A DNA stretch of 61,520 bases. Source: Bryobacteraceae bacterium (GTDB lineage: Bacteria > Acidobacteriota > Terriglobia > Bryobacterales > Bryobacteraceae). The stretch covers positions 1 through 61,520 of the forward strand of contig JAIEPW010000099.1 of the NCBI GenBank assembly GCA_019748195.1, read 5' to 3'. The notes beneath the pieces are model-generated. The model saw only the letters and a list, made by a program, of their open reading frames with translations. It was not told where the DNA came from and made no database searches. The translations under genes were made by a program, and so were the position numbers. Below are positions 27,190 through 36,228 of this stretch, one piece after another (position 1 is the stretch's first letter; each line of letters starts with the position of its first letter).

Positions 27190-28622
27190 GCCTGGAGTCG
27201 CTGACGGTTGCACGGATCCGCGCTCAGTTGCTTTCCCGCGAACGAAGCGCGGTGGAGCTCGCGCGGGAGGCTCTGCAGGCAGCCGAGCAGGGCAACCAGG
27301 CCACCAACGCCTTTATCACCATCTCCCCGGAAAGGGCTCTCGAAGCGGCGCAGCGCGTGGACCAGCGGATCGCCCGCGGCGAAGACCCCGGTCCGCTGGC
27401 GGGCGTTCCGGTGGCCGTCAAGGACGTCATTGTCACCAAAGGCGTCCGCACCACTTGCGGATCGCGGATCCTGAAGGACTACATCCCGCCCTACGACGCC
27501 ACCGCGGTGGAGCGGCTGGAAGCCGCCGGCGGCGTGATCATCGGCAAAACCAACTGCGATGAGTTCGCGATGGGCTCTTCCAATGAGAACTCGGCTTACG
27601 GGCCGGTCCGCAATCCGAAGGCGCTCGATCGGGTGCCGGGCGGCTCTTCCGGCGGATCCGCCGCTTCGGTGGCGCAGGGAACGAGTGTCGTGTCCCTGGG
27701 CAGCGACACCGGAGGCTCCGTTCGCCTGCCTGCTTCCTTCTGCGGATGCGTCGGCATCACGCCGACATACGGGAGAGTCTCCCGCTACGGTCTGGTGGCG
27801 TTCGCCAGCTCGCTCGATCATATTGGACCGTTCGGACGCAATGTCCGTGACGCGGCCGCGCTGCTGCAGGCGATCGCCGGCCGCGATCCGCGGGATGCCA
27901 CCAGCGCCGCCGCTCCGGTGGAGGATTACGCGGCGGCGATGAACGGAGACGTTCGCGGGCTGAGGGTGGGGCTGCCGCGCGAGTACATGAAGGGGCTTCC
28001 GGCGGAGACCGGCGCGCTGATCTATCGCGCCGTCGACGAACTCACACGGTTGGGATGCTCGATTCACGAGATCAACCTGCCACACACGGAGTACGCGATC
28101 GCCTGCTACTACATCATCGCCACGGCGGAGGCGAGCTCGAACCTGGCCCGCTATGACGGCGTCCGGTACACGACGCGGGCCAAGGACTCCGGAACACTGG
28201 CATCCATGTATCGCAACACCCGCGAGGAAGGTTTCGGGGCCGAATGCAAACGCCGCATCCTGCTGGGGACGTACGTGCTCAGCCACGGCTACTATGACGC
28301 CTTCTATTTGAAGGCTCAGCGAGCGCGGGCGCTGATTGCGCGCGACTACGCCGAGGCGTTCCGCGAAGTGGACCTGATTGCCGGGCCGGTTTCGCCCACG
28401 CCCGCATTCCAGCTCGGCGAGAAAACGGCCGACCCGCTGGAAATGTATCTGGCCGATATTTACACGGTTACAGGAGATCTCGCGGGCGTCCCCTGCATGA
28501 GCGTGCCCTGCGGCGAAACCGCGGAAGGGCTGCCGGTGGGCCTGCAGATCATCGCGCCGCATTTTCAGGAAGGTCGCATGCTCCGGCTGGCGGAAGCTTA
28601 CGAGCGCGCCGTCCGGCGTTAG
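27186..28622 (+). CDS. gatA: Asp/Glu-tRNA amidotransferase subunit A
   Basis: A 478-residue amidase-signature enzyme. The catalytic Ser-cisSer-Lys set is visible: Lys in [10 protein letters not shown] (about 79) and the serines in [11 protein letters not shown] and [17 protein letters not shown]. It also has [21 protein letters not shown], specific to GatA. It releases ammonia from glutamine and feeds it to GatB to make Gln-tRNA or Asn-tRNA from the misacylated forms. Because glnS is present, Asn-tRNA is the more likely need in this organism. Confidence 0.96.
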   Translation: MSLESLTVARIRAQLLSRERSAVELAREALQAAEQGNQATNAFITISPERALEAAQRVDQRIARGEDPGPLAGVPVAVKDVIVTKGVRTTCGSRILKDYIPPYDATAVERLEAAGGVIIGKTNCDEFAMGSSNENSAYGPVRNPKALDRVPGGSSGGSAASVAQGTSVVSLGSDTGGSVRLPASFCGCVGITPTYGRVSRYGLVAFASSLDHIGPFGRNVRDAAALLQAIAGRDPRDATSAAAPVEDYAAAMNGDVRGLRVGLPREYMKGLPAETGALIYRAVDELTRLGCSIHEINLPHTEYAIACYYIIATAEASSNLARYDGVRYTTRAKDSGTLASMYRNTREEGFGAECKRRILLGTYVLSHGYYDAFYLKAQRARALIARDYAEAFREVDLIAGPVSPTPAFQLGEKTADPLEMYLADIYTVTGDLAGVPCMSVPCGETAEGLPVGLQIIAPHFQEGRMLRLAEAYERAVRR

Positions 28623-28626
28623 CAGC

Positions 28627-29769
28627 CTACGGGCGCGCCCGGATCACGATCGGCAGCACCAGCGCCGATGCTGGGCTGGCGGCGTCGCGCAACTCGTTGC
28701 TCTTCTTCGCACCCTCCACCAGGACGCTCGCCGCGTTGGCGATCGGCGCCGGCGAGTACACCAGGCGGAACTCCAACTGGCGATCGGCCTCGGAGGTCGG
28801 AACCTGAAACGTCACCGGCGCCCGCCCTTCGCCCGCTCGCGTCCACTGCTCCGACGGCGATTTGCGGAACAGATAGACGCTGCCGCCGCCCGCGGCGCGC
28901 GCGGTGATTCGCACCGTGCGTCCTGGAGTGAATCCTTCTTTGGGGTCCACTTCATAGCTCAGCACCGCCGCGGGAACCTGGGACAACACCGCAGCGGCTG
29001 CCTGCGGCGCAGGCTCGGCAGCTTTCGCCGCACGCATCGAAGTCACCCGTCCGCCCAACGCCGCGGACCGGTTCTGCGATTCCTTCTCTTCGCGGGCCAC
29101 CCCCGCCACTTCCGCGGGGGCGGCGGGAACCGGCGCCGGCGCCGCGACCGGGGCTACGGCGTCGGCTTCGCGTTCGCCGGCGCGATCGGGCGACGTTGCT
29201 TTCCGCGCTTCCGAAGAAGCCGTCCCCGTCACGGCGGGCGCCGGCACGGGCGCGGCAGGCGGCCTCTGCCGCGGAAGCGGCCCGGAAAGCGGCGGTTTGA
29301 CTGCCGCCCGCGCCGGCGAGGCGGGCTCGGGCTCACCGAGCTTAGGCGCATCGGCCTCGCGAGTCTGCGCAATTTCCACCGCGGGAGGCGTATCGGACCG
29401 GAACGCGCGGGGCAGGATGGCAATCAGCGCCAGCGCGGCGGCGATCGCGCCGGATGCCGCCCACGTTGCCGGCCGCCGGTACCACCGCGGCGCCGGCTGC
29501 GGCGAGGGGGCGTACACCCGCGATGCCCCCGCCCGGGCATGCGGCGAGTACTGAGTGGAAGCGACCACCGGCTCCGGTTGCAGGGCTTGCAGCAGGCGAT
29601 CCCTCGCGCCGGGCTGGTCGATGATGTCCTTCAGGTCCTGCTCCGCCATCAACTCGTCAAACAGCGCCTGATCGTCAAGGGCGGCGTCAAACAGCAGCTT
29701 CTGCTCCTCGGGAGTCAGCGAGCCGGTGGCGTACCCGCCGATCAATTTGCGGACTTCCTCGCGGTTCAA
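28627..29769 (-). CDS. Probable anti-sigma factor, membrane bound
   Basis: A 380-residue protein whose N-terminus (NREEVRKLIGGYATGSLTPEEQKLLFDAA) resembles the zinc-finger-like anti-sigma domain of acidobacterial regulators, though without the full His/Cys set. One transmembrane helix lies at about 103-125. The next 130 residues are a Pro/Ala-rich spacer. The C-terminal 100 residues form a beta-rich extracytoplasmic domain (FTPGRTVRITARAAGG, VYLFRKSPSEQWTRAG) that may sense a cell-envelope signal. The ATG overlaps the stop of the sigma factor gene by 4 bases, the usual sigma/anti-sigma layout. The role is inferred from that layout. Confidence 0.68.
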   Translation of the reverse strand: MNREEVRKLIGGYATGSLTPEEQKLLFDAALDDQALFDELMAEQDLKDIIDQPGARDRLLQALQPEPVVASTQYSPHARAGASRVYAPSPQPAPRWYRRPATWAASGAIAAALALIAILPRAFRSDTPPAVEIAQTREADAPKLGEPEPASPARAAVKPPLSGPLPRQRPPAAPVPAPAVTGTASSEARKATSPDRAGEREADAVAPVAAPAPVPAAPAEVAGVAREEKESQNRSAALGGRVTSMRAAKAAEPAPQAAAAVLSQVPAAVLSYEVDPKEGFTPGRTVRITARAAGGGSVYLFRKSPSEQWTRAGEGRAPVTFQVPTSEADRQLEFRLVYSPAPIANAASVLVEGAKKSNELRDAASPASALVLPIVIRARP

Positions 29770-30263
29770 TTCGGCCTCCCTTCCAGCAGTACTTTCAACT
29801 GCTCCCGGCAGCGCAGATCCCAGGTATAGACCGTGTTGATGCTGGCAGCGTTCATTTCCTCGCGGATCTCGCCGAAGGACATTCCCAACAGCTTCAGGCG
29901 GAACAGCTCGCGGCAGCGATCCCCCAGCCGCGCGATGGAGGCCGCCAGTCGCTCCACGCGTTCGCGCCGCTCGTTCTCCTGCTCCGGATCGGGCGCCGGA
30001 TCGGCAAGCGGCAGATCGTCCACCGATACCGGCTGATTTTCTCCCCGGCGCATCATCTTACGCCGCGCGGCCATGATCTTGAACCTCACAATTTGCAGCG
30101 AAAGCGGCAGCAGATCCTCGATCCGGTCCAGGTGAGCGTATTTCTCGTGTAGGACGATCAGCACCTCCTGGGTGAGATCCTCCGCGGATTCCCTCCCTAA
30201 TCGAGATGCCGCGAACGCCAGAATCCTTTCGCGAAGTCGTGCGAGGAGATCGGTCCGGGTCAC
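29766..30263 (-). CDS. ECF-type RNA polymerase sigma factor
   Basis: A 165-residue sigma-70 family protein. Region 2 reads RESAEDLTQEVLIVLHEKY, and region 4 reads CRELFRLKLLGMSFGEIREEM followed by SINTVYTWDLRCREQLKVLL. I start it at the GTG at 30263, which has AAGG 6 bases before it; an ATG at 30305 is possible but would leave only 20 bases to the divergent glgC. It is coupled to the gene for the probable anti-sigma factor and likely directs a small envelope-stress regulon. Its target promoter cannot be deduced here. Confidence 0.82.
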   Translation of the reverse strand: MTRTDLLARLRERILAFAASRLGRESAEDLTQEVLIVLHEKYAHLDRIEDLLPLSLQIVRFKIMAARRKMMRRGENQPVSVDDLPLADPAPDPEQENERRERVERLAASIARLGDRCRELFRLKLLGMSFGEIREEMNAASINTVYTWDLRCREQLKVLLEGRPN

Positions 30264-30286
30264 GCTTGGCCTTATTATCTCAAGGT

Positions 30287-30316
30287 TTGCGCGAAAGCCT
30301 CGCATCCTGCCACAAT
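30287..30316 (+). promoter_or_regulatory. Possible sigma-70 promoter of glgC
   Basis: TTGCGC (30287-30292) and CACAAT (30311-30316) are separated by 18 bases and lie just before the glgC start at 30326. The leader would be very short. It is a plausible but unproven promoter in the gap shared with the divergent sigma factor gene. Confidence 0.3.
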
Positions 30317-30325
30317 AGCCATGCC

Positions 30326-31582
30326 ATGCAATTGCGAGTGCTTGCCTTCGTCCTTGCGGGCGGTAAAGGGACCCGCCTTTTTCCGCTGACGAAAGAACGG
30401 GCCAAGCCGGCCGTGCCGTTCGGAGGACGCTACCGGATTGTGGACTTTGTCCTCAGCAACCTGGTGAACTCCGGCGTCTACTCGATTTATGTCCTGATTC
30501 AATTCAAGAGCCAGAGCCTGCTGCAGCATCTGGCCGACGGTTGGGACATGAGCGGGGGCATGTTGCGGCAGCACTTCATCATTCCGGTTCCGGCGCAGAT
30601 GCGATCGCAGGGCGAAGACTGGTATCGCGGAACCGCCGACGCGATCTACCAGAACGTGAATCTGATCGAGCAGGCCGATCCGCATCTGGTGCTGATTTTC
30701 GGCGCGGACCACATCTATCGCATGAACATCAGCGAGATGGTGGCCTATCACGTGGAAAAACGGGCCTCCGCCACCGTCGCGGCGATCCCGGTGCCTCGCG
30801 AGCAGGCGAGCGAGTTCGGCGTGATCGAAGCGGATCACAACGGGCGCATCATCGGATTCCATGAGAAGGATCCGGACGCTCCGCCCATGCCTTCCGATCC
30901 GGAACGCGTGTACGCTTCCATGGGCAACTATGTGTTCTCGACGCGGCTGCTGCTGAACGAACTTTACGAGGATGCCCGCAAGCCGGGCAGCTCGCACGAT
31001 TTCGGCAAGGACATCCTGCCGGGGTTGATGAATCGCGCGGACGTCTTCGCCTACGATTTCCAGACCAACCGCATTCCCGGCGATCCGCCCACGCAACTCG
31101 CCTACTGGCGTGATGTGGGGACTATCGAAGCCTATTACGACGCCAACATGGACTTGCGCCACGTCACGCCGGCGTTGAACCTGTACAACCGCCAGTGGCC
31201 GCTGCGGACGGCGGGGTATCAGGATGCTCCGGCGAAGTTCATCTTCGATGAGCAGGGCCGCCGGGGGCAGGCGATCGACTCCATTGTTTCAGGCGGCACC
31301 ATCCTGTCGGGAGGCACCGTGCGCGGCAGCATCCTGGGGCGCGGCGTGAAGCTTCACTCCGGTTCCATGGTGGAGGATTCCGTGATCTTCGACAATTGCG
31401 ATATCGGGCGCCGGGCGAAGATCCGCCGGGCGATTCTGGACAAGAACGTCCGCGTCCTGGAAGATGACATGATCGGCTACGATCTGGAGCGCGATCGACA
31501 GCGGTATTTCGTAACCGACTCGGGCATCGTCGTGGTCGCGGGCCATCGCTCCCAGGTGGACATCGCGACATTACAGATGTGA
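30326..31582 (+). CDS. glgC: Glucose-1-phosphate adenylyltransferase (backbone copy)
   Basis: A 418-residue ADP-glucose pyrophosphorylase, the committed step of glycogen synthesis. The N-terminal nucleotidyltransferase has VLAGGKGTRLFPLTKERAKPAVPFGG split over residues 8-33, DWYRGTADAIYQN, FGADHIYRMN and the SHDFGKDILP/YWRDVGTIEAYYDANMDL region. The C-terminal left-handed beta helix (SGGTILSGGTVRGSILGRGV) carries allosteric sites. The ATG at 30326 matches the family start. A second, divergent glgC lies in the island at 43022-44350. Confidence 0.95.
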   Translation: MQLRVLAFVLAGGKGTRLFPLTKERAKPAVPFGGRYRIVDFVLSNLVNSGVYSIYVLIQFKSQSLLQHLADGWDMSGGMLRQHFIIPVPAQMRSQGEDWYRGTADAIYQNVNLIEQADPHLVLIFGADHIYRMNISEMVAYHVEKRASATVAAIPVPREQASEFGVIEADHNGRIIGFHEKDPDAPPMPSDPERVYASMGNYVFSTRLLLNELYEDARKPGSSHDFGKDILPGLMNRADVFAYDFQTNRIPGDPPTQLAYWRDVGTIEAYYDANMDLRHVTPALNLYNRQWPLRTAGYQDAPAKFIFDEQGRRGQAIDSIVSGGTILSGGTVRGSILGRGVKLHSGSMVEDSVIFDNCDIGRRAKIRRAILDKNVRVLEDDMIGYDLERDRQRYFVTDSGIVVVAGHRSQVDIATLQM

Positions 31583-31644
31583 GCGTTTGTGGTAGCCTGA
31601 AAAGGTTGCAGGGCGGGGCGCCCGGCGACAGTCTCCCCGAACAA

Positions 31645-31720
<76 letters not shown>

Positions 31721-31771
31721 CTCAAAATAAAGGACTTGGCCGAATCGGTCCTATCCCAAATTTGACCCTCT

Positions 31772-31790
31772 GTGTGCCAGTAGTGTGCCA
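31772..31790 (+). repeat. GTGTGCCA pair, possible integrase arm site, copy 1
   Basis: GTGTGCCAGTAGTGTGCCA contains the word GTGTGCCA twice, 11 bases apart, and starts 52 bases after the tRNA-Lys. It recurs with a single mismatch at 31912. Paired short direct repeats beside a tRNA fit arm-type sites of a tyrosine integrase. Confidence 0.5.
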
Positions 31791-31911
31791 ACTCTGCGGG
31801 CGTGTGCGAACTTCTCGTGCTTTCAGCCGCTCAGCGCGGAGCTAGAACAACATCCAGCGCGGCCGCAGGGCCGCACCAGAGACAACGGGAATTTGCTGAG
31901 GCCCCACTTCA

Positions 31912-31930
31912 GTGTGCCAGCAGTGTGCCA
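31912..31930 (+). repeat. GTGTGCCA pair, possible integrase arm site, copy 2
   Basis: GTGTGCCAGCAGTGTGCCA is the second copy of the 19-base repeat, 18 of 19 identical to the one 140 bases upstream, with similar bases after it (AACTC and AAACTC). Confidence 0.5.
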
Positions 31931-32123
31931 AACTCCAGTCTCACAGCGCTCCCGCGTCAAAAAAGACATTGCGTCGGCGCGGGATCGCTGCAAGCGCTTC
32001 GGTCGGCGAGGAACTCCGCGTTGGAAGTAGCACGGAGAGGTTCCGGAGATTCACTTTTGGCCTGAACGAGAGAATGGCGATTCGCGGATCTCCATGGTTG
32101 AGTTGCGACTTCTCAACCTGTAA

Positions 32124-32636
32124 TCAAGCGCTGGTGCCTACCGCCACTTCGCGAGACTTCAGGTCTGCAGACTTGGCCGCCTTGATCAGCAACATGCCGT
32201 CGTCGAGCGTCGCGGTGACCTTGCCGATATCGATGGCAGCGGGGAGCGGGACGCGCCGGCAGGCCTTTCCGTTCTTCGGCAACTCGCTCCAGCACACCTC
32301 CGCTTCGGCGGGCGCTTCTTGCGCCGGATGCTCGGCTTTCACGATCAGTTCCTGAGGAGTTGCCGTGACCTGTACCTGCTTGGCTGAGAACCCTGGGATG
32401 GCCATTCGCAGGGCGAAGCCGCCCGGCGTTTCGGTGAGTTCCGCGGGCGGCGCGGCCAGTGTCTCGCGCTCGGCCTGCAGCCAGTCATCGAGAGCGTGCC
32501 CGATGGACGCTCCCCGGTGCTGAAACAGTTCGAATGCCTTGCGCTCAACGTCGCTCAGCATTCTGCGCATCTCGTCGAGAAGAGGCGCGGACGCCGTCTC
32601 GACCTCCTTCACTTTCTGAACGGCGATAGTTGCCAT
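32124..32636 (-). CDS. Hsp20 small heat-shock protein with DUF2934-like N-terminus
   Basis: A 170-residue small heat-shock protein. Residues about 65-155 form an alpha-crystallin domain (GGFALRMAIPGFSAKQVQV, ELIVKAEH, ATLDDGMLLIKA). Residues about 32-56 (RKAFELFQHRGASIGHALDD and WLQAE) match the short DUF2934 motif, giving an unusual fusion. Hsp20 proteins hold unfolded proteins in an ATP-independent way. The ATG at 32636 has AAGGAG 7 bases before it and starts the natural N-terminus. It is the last gene of the island's leftward arm, 55 bases after the SDR gene, and may also have its own promoter. Confidence 0.88.
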   Translation of the reverse strand: MATIAVQKVKEVETASAPLLDEMRRMLSDVERKAFELFQHRGASIGHALDDWLQAERETLAAPPAELTETPGGFALRMAIPGFSAKQVQVTATPQELIVKAEHPAQEAPAEAEVCWSELPKNGKACRRVPLPAAIDIGKVTATLDDGMLLIKAAKSADLKSREVAVGTSA

Positions 32637-32691
32637 GGTGGACTCCTTGTTGACTGAATTGGGGCACCCGCCGGGCGGGAGCCATGGAAGC

Positions 32692-33459
32692 TTACCGGGC
32701 CGTGTACCCGCCATCGATAACGAGTTCGCTGCCCGTGACGAACTTCGATTCGTCAGAGGCGAGATAGACTACGCCCCATCCGATATCGTCTGGCTCCCCC
32801 ACGTGGCCGATGGGATGCCTGGTGTCGAGTTGTCTTCGGATTTCCGCGACGTCCCCCTGCTCACCAGCAAACGTCTCCACGAGCGGCGTCCAGATGAAGC
32901 CAGGGTGAATCGAGTTCACACGAATGCGGTCGGCAGCATACAGCAAAGCGTCGTTCTTGCTCATCAACCGGACCGCGCCCTTCGACGCATGGTACGGGGG
33001 AAGGTCTGCCGCGCCGATGATCCCGTAGATCGACGACAGGTTGATGATGCTGCCGCCCCCACGGGCCTTCATGTACGGAATGGCGTGCTTCGTGCAGAAG
33101 AACACACCCTTCACGTTGACGGCCATGAGGTGATCCCATTCTTCTTCGGTCACCTCGTGGGTAGGCTTGTTCACCCCGGCGACGCCGGCGTTGTTGACGA
33201 GCACGTCAATACCGCCGAACCGCTCATGCACGGCGTGAAACACCTCGGAGACGGCGGACTCGCTGGCGACATCCAAATGCCAGAACGAGGCGCTGCCCCC
33301 GGCCGCGGCAATTTCCTGCGCCAATGCACGGCCCTGTTCATCCAGCACATCGGTGACGGCGACATGAGCGCCTTCGCGTGCCAGCAGAACGCAGGCAGAT
33401 CTCCCAATGCCAAGAGCCCCGCCTGTCACGATTGCGACTTTGTCTTTCACTCGATTCAT
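32692..33459 (-). CDS. SDR family oxidoreductase
   Basis: A 255-residue classical short-chain dehydrogenase. The cofactor loop is TGGALGIGRS (about 12-21), Asp at the end of strand 2 (VAVTDV) favours NAD(H), NNAGVAG follows, and the catalytic Ser, Tyr and Lys lie in INLSSIYG and YHASKGAV. The C-terminus TGSELVIDGGYTAR is typical. The substrate is unknown, perhaps a sugar or an alcohol. It sits between the slipin and hsp20 genes on the same strand, 21 bases after slipin, and so belongs to the same leftward unit. Confidence 0.9.
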   Translation of the reverse strand: MNRVKDKVAIVTGGALGIGRSACVLLAREGAHVAVTDVLDEQGRALAQEIAAAGGSASFWHLDVASESAVSEVFHAVHERFGGIDVLVNNAGVAGVNKPTHEVTEEEWDHLMAVNVKGVFFCTKHAIPYMKARGGGSIINLSSIYGIIGAADLPPYHASKGAVRLMSKNDALLYAADRIRVNSIHPGFIWTPLVETFAGEQGDVAEIRRQLDTRHPIGHVGEPDDIGWGVVYLASDESKFVTGSELVIDGGYTAR

Positions 33460-33480
33460 ATCGACTTTTGCCGTGAGCGG

Positions 33481-34299
33481 CTACGCGCTCACCAGCGCTC
33501 CTTCTCTGTCCGGTTCTGGTGGTTGGGGCGGACGCTTGCGCCCTCCCGAGGTGAACATCTCGAACAAGTCGATCGGCAACGGGAAGACGATAGTCGTGTT
33601 GTTTTCGCTGCCCACGTCCGAAAGCGTCTGGAGGAAGCGCATCTGCATCGCCATCGGGTGCCCTTCGAGCGTGATGGCCGCATCCCGCAGATTTATCGCC
33701 GCCTGTTTTTCGCCTTCGGCGTGGATGACCTTGGCTCGCCGCTCGCGCTCGCTCTCTGCCTGCCGTGCCATGGCGCGCTTCATGGTCTCCGGCAAGTCCA
33801 CATGCTTCACTTCGACCATCGAGACCTTGATGCCCCAAGGATCGGTTTGGAGATCGATTACCTCCTGAAGGTGGCGGTTGATTCGATCCCGCTCGGAGAG
33901 CAGTTCATCGAGTTCGCCCTGGCCGAGGATGCTGCGCAGCGTGGTCTGCGAGAGCTCACTGGTGGCGTAGAGGTAGTTCTCGACTTCAAGAATCGCGCGG
34001 TGTGGATCCACGACACGGAAGTACACGACAGCGTTCACCTTGACGGAGACGTTGTCCCGCGTGATCACGTCTTGAGCCGGAACATCGGTGACGTGGGTAC
34101 GCAGGCTCACGCGCTTCATCTCCTCCACCGGCCAGAAAATCATCGTGATGCCAGGGCCTCTTGGCTTCGGGATCACGCGGCCGAGCCGGAAGACGACGCC
34201 CCGTTCGTACTCCAGGATGATTCGAATACAGCTCAGAAAATACAGGGCCACTAAGGCAATAAATGCCCCGAGCATGAGGATTGGCTCGTTGAAGTTCAT
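33481..34299 (-). CDS. Slipin, SPFH/stomatin-like membrane protein
   Basis: A 272-residue SPFH/band-7 protein. An N-terminal membrane helix ([18 protein letters not shown]) is followed by the band-7 domain ([59 protein letters not shown]) and a coiled-coil region rich in E, R and A. Slipins form oligomers in the membrane and usually pair with NfeD-type proteases, exactly as here: the NfeD gene is just upstream with 15 bases between. The pair is often linked to membrane integrity under stress. Confidence 0.93.
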   Translation of the reverse strand: MNFNEPILMLGAFIALVALYFLSCIRIILEYERGVVFRLGRVIPKPRGPGITMIFWPVEEMKRVSLRTHVTDVPAQDVITRDNVSVKVNAVVYFRVVDPHRAILEVENYLYATSELSQTTLRSILGQGELDELLSERDRINRHLQEVIDLQTDPWGIKVSMVEVKHVDLPETMKRAMARQAESERERRAKVIHAEGEKQAAINLRDAAITLEGHPMAMQMRFLQTLSDVGSENNTTIVFPLPIDLFEMFTSGGRKRPPQPPEPDREGALVSA

Positions 34300-34314
34300 C
34301 TTGATTCGCTCCTT

Positions 34315-35709
34315 CTAGGCTGGCCTTCGAAACACAGGCCCGATCCTGGCGACCGGTGGATCACGGACAGGCTCCACATGCAGAAGGAGCCCATCCCGAC
34401 GGAGGATTGTCACGGCTTGGCCTGACGAAACGAGTTCGTCGCTAGTTGCCGTCCAAAGTTCACCGTGCACACGCACGAAACCCTTGTATTGCCCCTCGTC
34501 GCCGGCAAACTCTCCCTCGACTCTCGCGACGGCGCCCGTCGCCACCTGTTCCATCGCGACCGGCAGCCGCTGGGTGCGGGCGACGCCGGTCATCAGGAAC
34601 AGCGTGACCGCCACGATTGCAGCGGCTACGGGAATCAGGGCCAAGAGGGACACCCGCATGAATCCCTCCGGCGAGTTGACCAACATGAGGCCGCCCGTGA
34701 GCAGGCATGCTACGCCACCCAGGGTGAGGAGCCCGTAGCTCACTACGAAGACCTCGGCAACGAGCAGGCCCAAGGCGATCACTACTAACGCGAGTCCAAC
34801 GAAGTTCGTCGGCAGGATCGCCAGCGAGAAAAAGCCCAGCATGAGGCAGATGACGCCAAGGGTCCCGGGAACACCCCACCCTGGCGTGTAGAGTTCGAAA
34901 ATGATTCCGTATACGCCGAAGATTAACAGGAGAAACGCCAAAGTTGGATTGGCCAAGACCGCCAGGAAACGCTGGCCCCACCACATCTGTTCAGTGATCA
35001 CCTGCGGGTTGGCTGTCTGTAGCGTCACTGCGCCACTCGCTGTTGTGACCTCTCGCCCATGTAGTTTCTGAAGGAGTCCGGCACAATCATCGGCCAGCAG
35101 GTCCACCACGTTCTCCTTCAATGCCTCGTTCGCCGACACCGATGCGCTCTCCTTAACGGCACGAGCCATCCACTCGGCATTGCGCCCCCGGAGTTCGGCC
35201 AGCGAACGCGCCCAGGAGACCGTGTCATTCAACACTTTCTGTTCCATCGGCGAGGCTCCACCGGCGCCGGGCTCTGACTTGTCCCTGCCAGCGTCCCTTG
35301 GCGCAGGATCGCTCGGTGCGCCAGGCAGTCCGCCGACCGACACCGGGTGCGCTGCCCCAATCGTCGTGCCAGGAGCCATCGCCGCGACATGAGCGGCCAT
35401 GGTGATGAATGTTCCGGCGGAGGCCGCGCGAGCGCCCGCCGGAGCGACATAAACGACTACCGGTACCGGACTCTGGAGAATCGCCTTCACCATGTCGCGC
35501 GTTGAGTCAACCAACCCACCGGGTGTGTCGAGCACCAGAACCACGGCGCTCATGCCTTGCTCGTTCGCCGATCGAATTGCCCCGCTGACGAACTGCTCCG
35601 TTACCGGCGTGATCGCTTCATTTCGCAGGTCGATGCGCAGAACACGGTTCGGCTCGGCCGCAAGGGTTGCGACCGTGAGCAGAAGGATTGGGGCAACGCG
35701 TAGATTCAC
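34315..35709 (-). CDS. Membrane-bound NfeD-family serine protease (long form)
   Basis: A 464-residue long NfeD protein. A signal peptide (LRVAPILLLTVATLAAE) leads to a ClpP/SppA-like protease domain (VVLVLDTPGGLVDSTRDMVKAIL, then PAGARAASAGTFITMAAH with the likely catalytic Ser). Four or five transmembrane helices follow (about 260-390), and an OB-fold NfeD domain ends the protein (GAVARVEGEF, VRVHGELWTATSD). The partner slipin is encoded next. I choose the GTG at 35709, because a TGCGAGTGT element lies 22 bases before it at the same distance as in the DUF3124 gene; a TTG at 35730 is the alternative. Confidence 0.9.
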   Translation of the reverse strand: MNLRVAPILLLTVATLAAEPNRVLRIDLRNEAITPVTEQFVSGAIRSANEQGMSAVVLVLDTPGGLVDSTRDMVKAILQSPVPVVVYVAPAGARAASAGTFITMAAHVAAMAPGTTIGAAHPVSVGGLPGAPSDPAPRDAGRDKSEPGAGGASPMEQKVLNDTVSWARSLAELRGRNAEWMARAVKESASVSANEALKENVVDLLADDCAGLLQKLHGREVTTASGAVTLQTANPQVITEQMWWGQRFLAVLANPTLAFLLLIFGVYGIIFELYTPGWGVPGTLGVICLMLGFFSLAILPTNFVGLALVVIALGLLVAEVFVVSYGLLTLGGVACLLTGGLMLVNSPEGFMRVSLLALIPVAAAIVAVTLFLMTGVARTQRLPVAMEQVATGAVARVEGEFAGDEGQYKGFVRVHGELWTATSDELVSSGQAVTILRRDGLLLHVEPVRDPPVARIGPVFRRPA

Positions 35710-35731
35710 AACCGCGCCTCTTTCAAGCAAT

Positions 35732-35743
35732 ACACTCGCACCT
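35732..35743 (-). promoter_or_regulatory. AGGTGCGAGTGT element upstream of nfeD
   Basis: On the minus strand AGGTGCGAGTGT ends 22 bases before the nfeD GTG. The same 9-base core TGCGAGTGT ends 22 bases before the DUF3124 lipoprotein start and 19 bases before the HPF-like start. It may be a shared promoter or operator part. Confidence 0.45.
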
Positions 35744-35760
35744 GAATGGCCAACCCGGAA

Positions 35761-36129
35761 TCAGGCCGCTTCCAAGCTGTCGTTATCCTGACGCTGCTCA
35801 TCGATCCGTTCTTGGCACCGGATGCAGTTGGGTGTCCAAGGAAGCGCGAGCAGGCGCTTCTGCGAGATCGCCTCGCCGCAACGCACGCATTCACCGAATG
35901 TTCCATCTTCCATGCGGGCGAACGCGGCCCGGATGTCACGAAGGACCTCACTGGCCCGCATCGATGTGGTGATGCTCTGCTCCCGATCCAACGCCTCGAT
36001 CAAGTTGTCGATCGCGTCCCCGTGCGTCTGGATGTTAATGCCCGGTCGTTCGTGCGCCAGGCGTTCCCGGGCCTCCTTCTCCGCACCGACCAATAGCCGC
36101 CTGTACTCGAGGAATTTCGTGTCTTTCAT
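35761..36129 (-). CDS. DksA/TraR-type zinc-finger protein
   Basis: A 122-residue protein of the DksA/TraR family. The N-terminal two thirds are a helical hairpin, and the four-cysteine zinc finger lies at Cys81-Cys84 (CVRC) and Cys102-Cys105 (CIRC), followed by a short charged helix. DksA-like factors enter the RNA polymerase secondary channel and alter initiation during starvation, often with ppGpp. The acidic tip of the coiled coil reads DAIDNLIEALDRE. It has its own 5' gap of about 100 bases and lies 51 bases before nfeD on the same strand. Confidence 0.85.
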   Translation of the reverse strand: MKDTKFLEYRRLLVGAEKEARERLAHERPGINIQTHGDAIDNLIEALDREQSITTSMRASEVLRDIRAAFARMEDGTFGECVRCGEAISQKRLLALPWTPNCIRCQERIDEQRQDNDSLEAA

Positions 36130-36228
36130 GCTCAGATCTCCGGGGTCAACATCAGAGTAGGCCCGATGAAGTTCCGTTACGATCCTCTGAACAAATGAGG
36201 CGGGAACCTCGTTCGGCCGAACTTGGCC

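Larger units (their letters stand above)
31721..32123. other. Gene-free stretch between tRNA-Lys and hsp20
   Basis: I see no convincing gene in these 400 bases. They hold two 19-base copies of a repeat made of paired GTGTGCCA words (31772-31790 and 31912-31930), and a 7-bp inverted repeat GGTTGAG/CTCAACC (32096-32118) just beyond the hsp20 stop, which may help end that transcript but lacks a T run. The stretch probably represents an attachment-site arm of the integrated element. Confidence 0.5.

Noticed and set aside
31785-32065. Two plus-strand open frames of about 85 codons after the tRNA
   Set aside because: No ribosome site, no similarity, and they overlap each other and the GTGTGCCA repeats.
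32096-32118. Inverted repeat after hsp20 as an intrinsic terminator
   Set aside because: The stem is short (7 bp), the loop is 9 bases, and no T run follows on the minus strand, so I do not list it as a terminator.
33485-33495. Match to the tRNA-Lys 3' end (CGCGCTCACCA) inside the slipin gene, as a possible att repeat
   Set aside because: Only 11 bases, inside a conserved coding sequence, and too close to the tRNA to be the far att site.
32635-34254. A 539-codon plus-strand open frame opposite the SDR and slipin genes
   Set aside because: It is antisense to two well-supported genes and shows no domain of its own.
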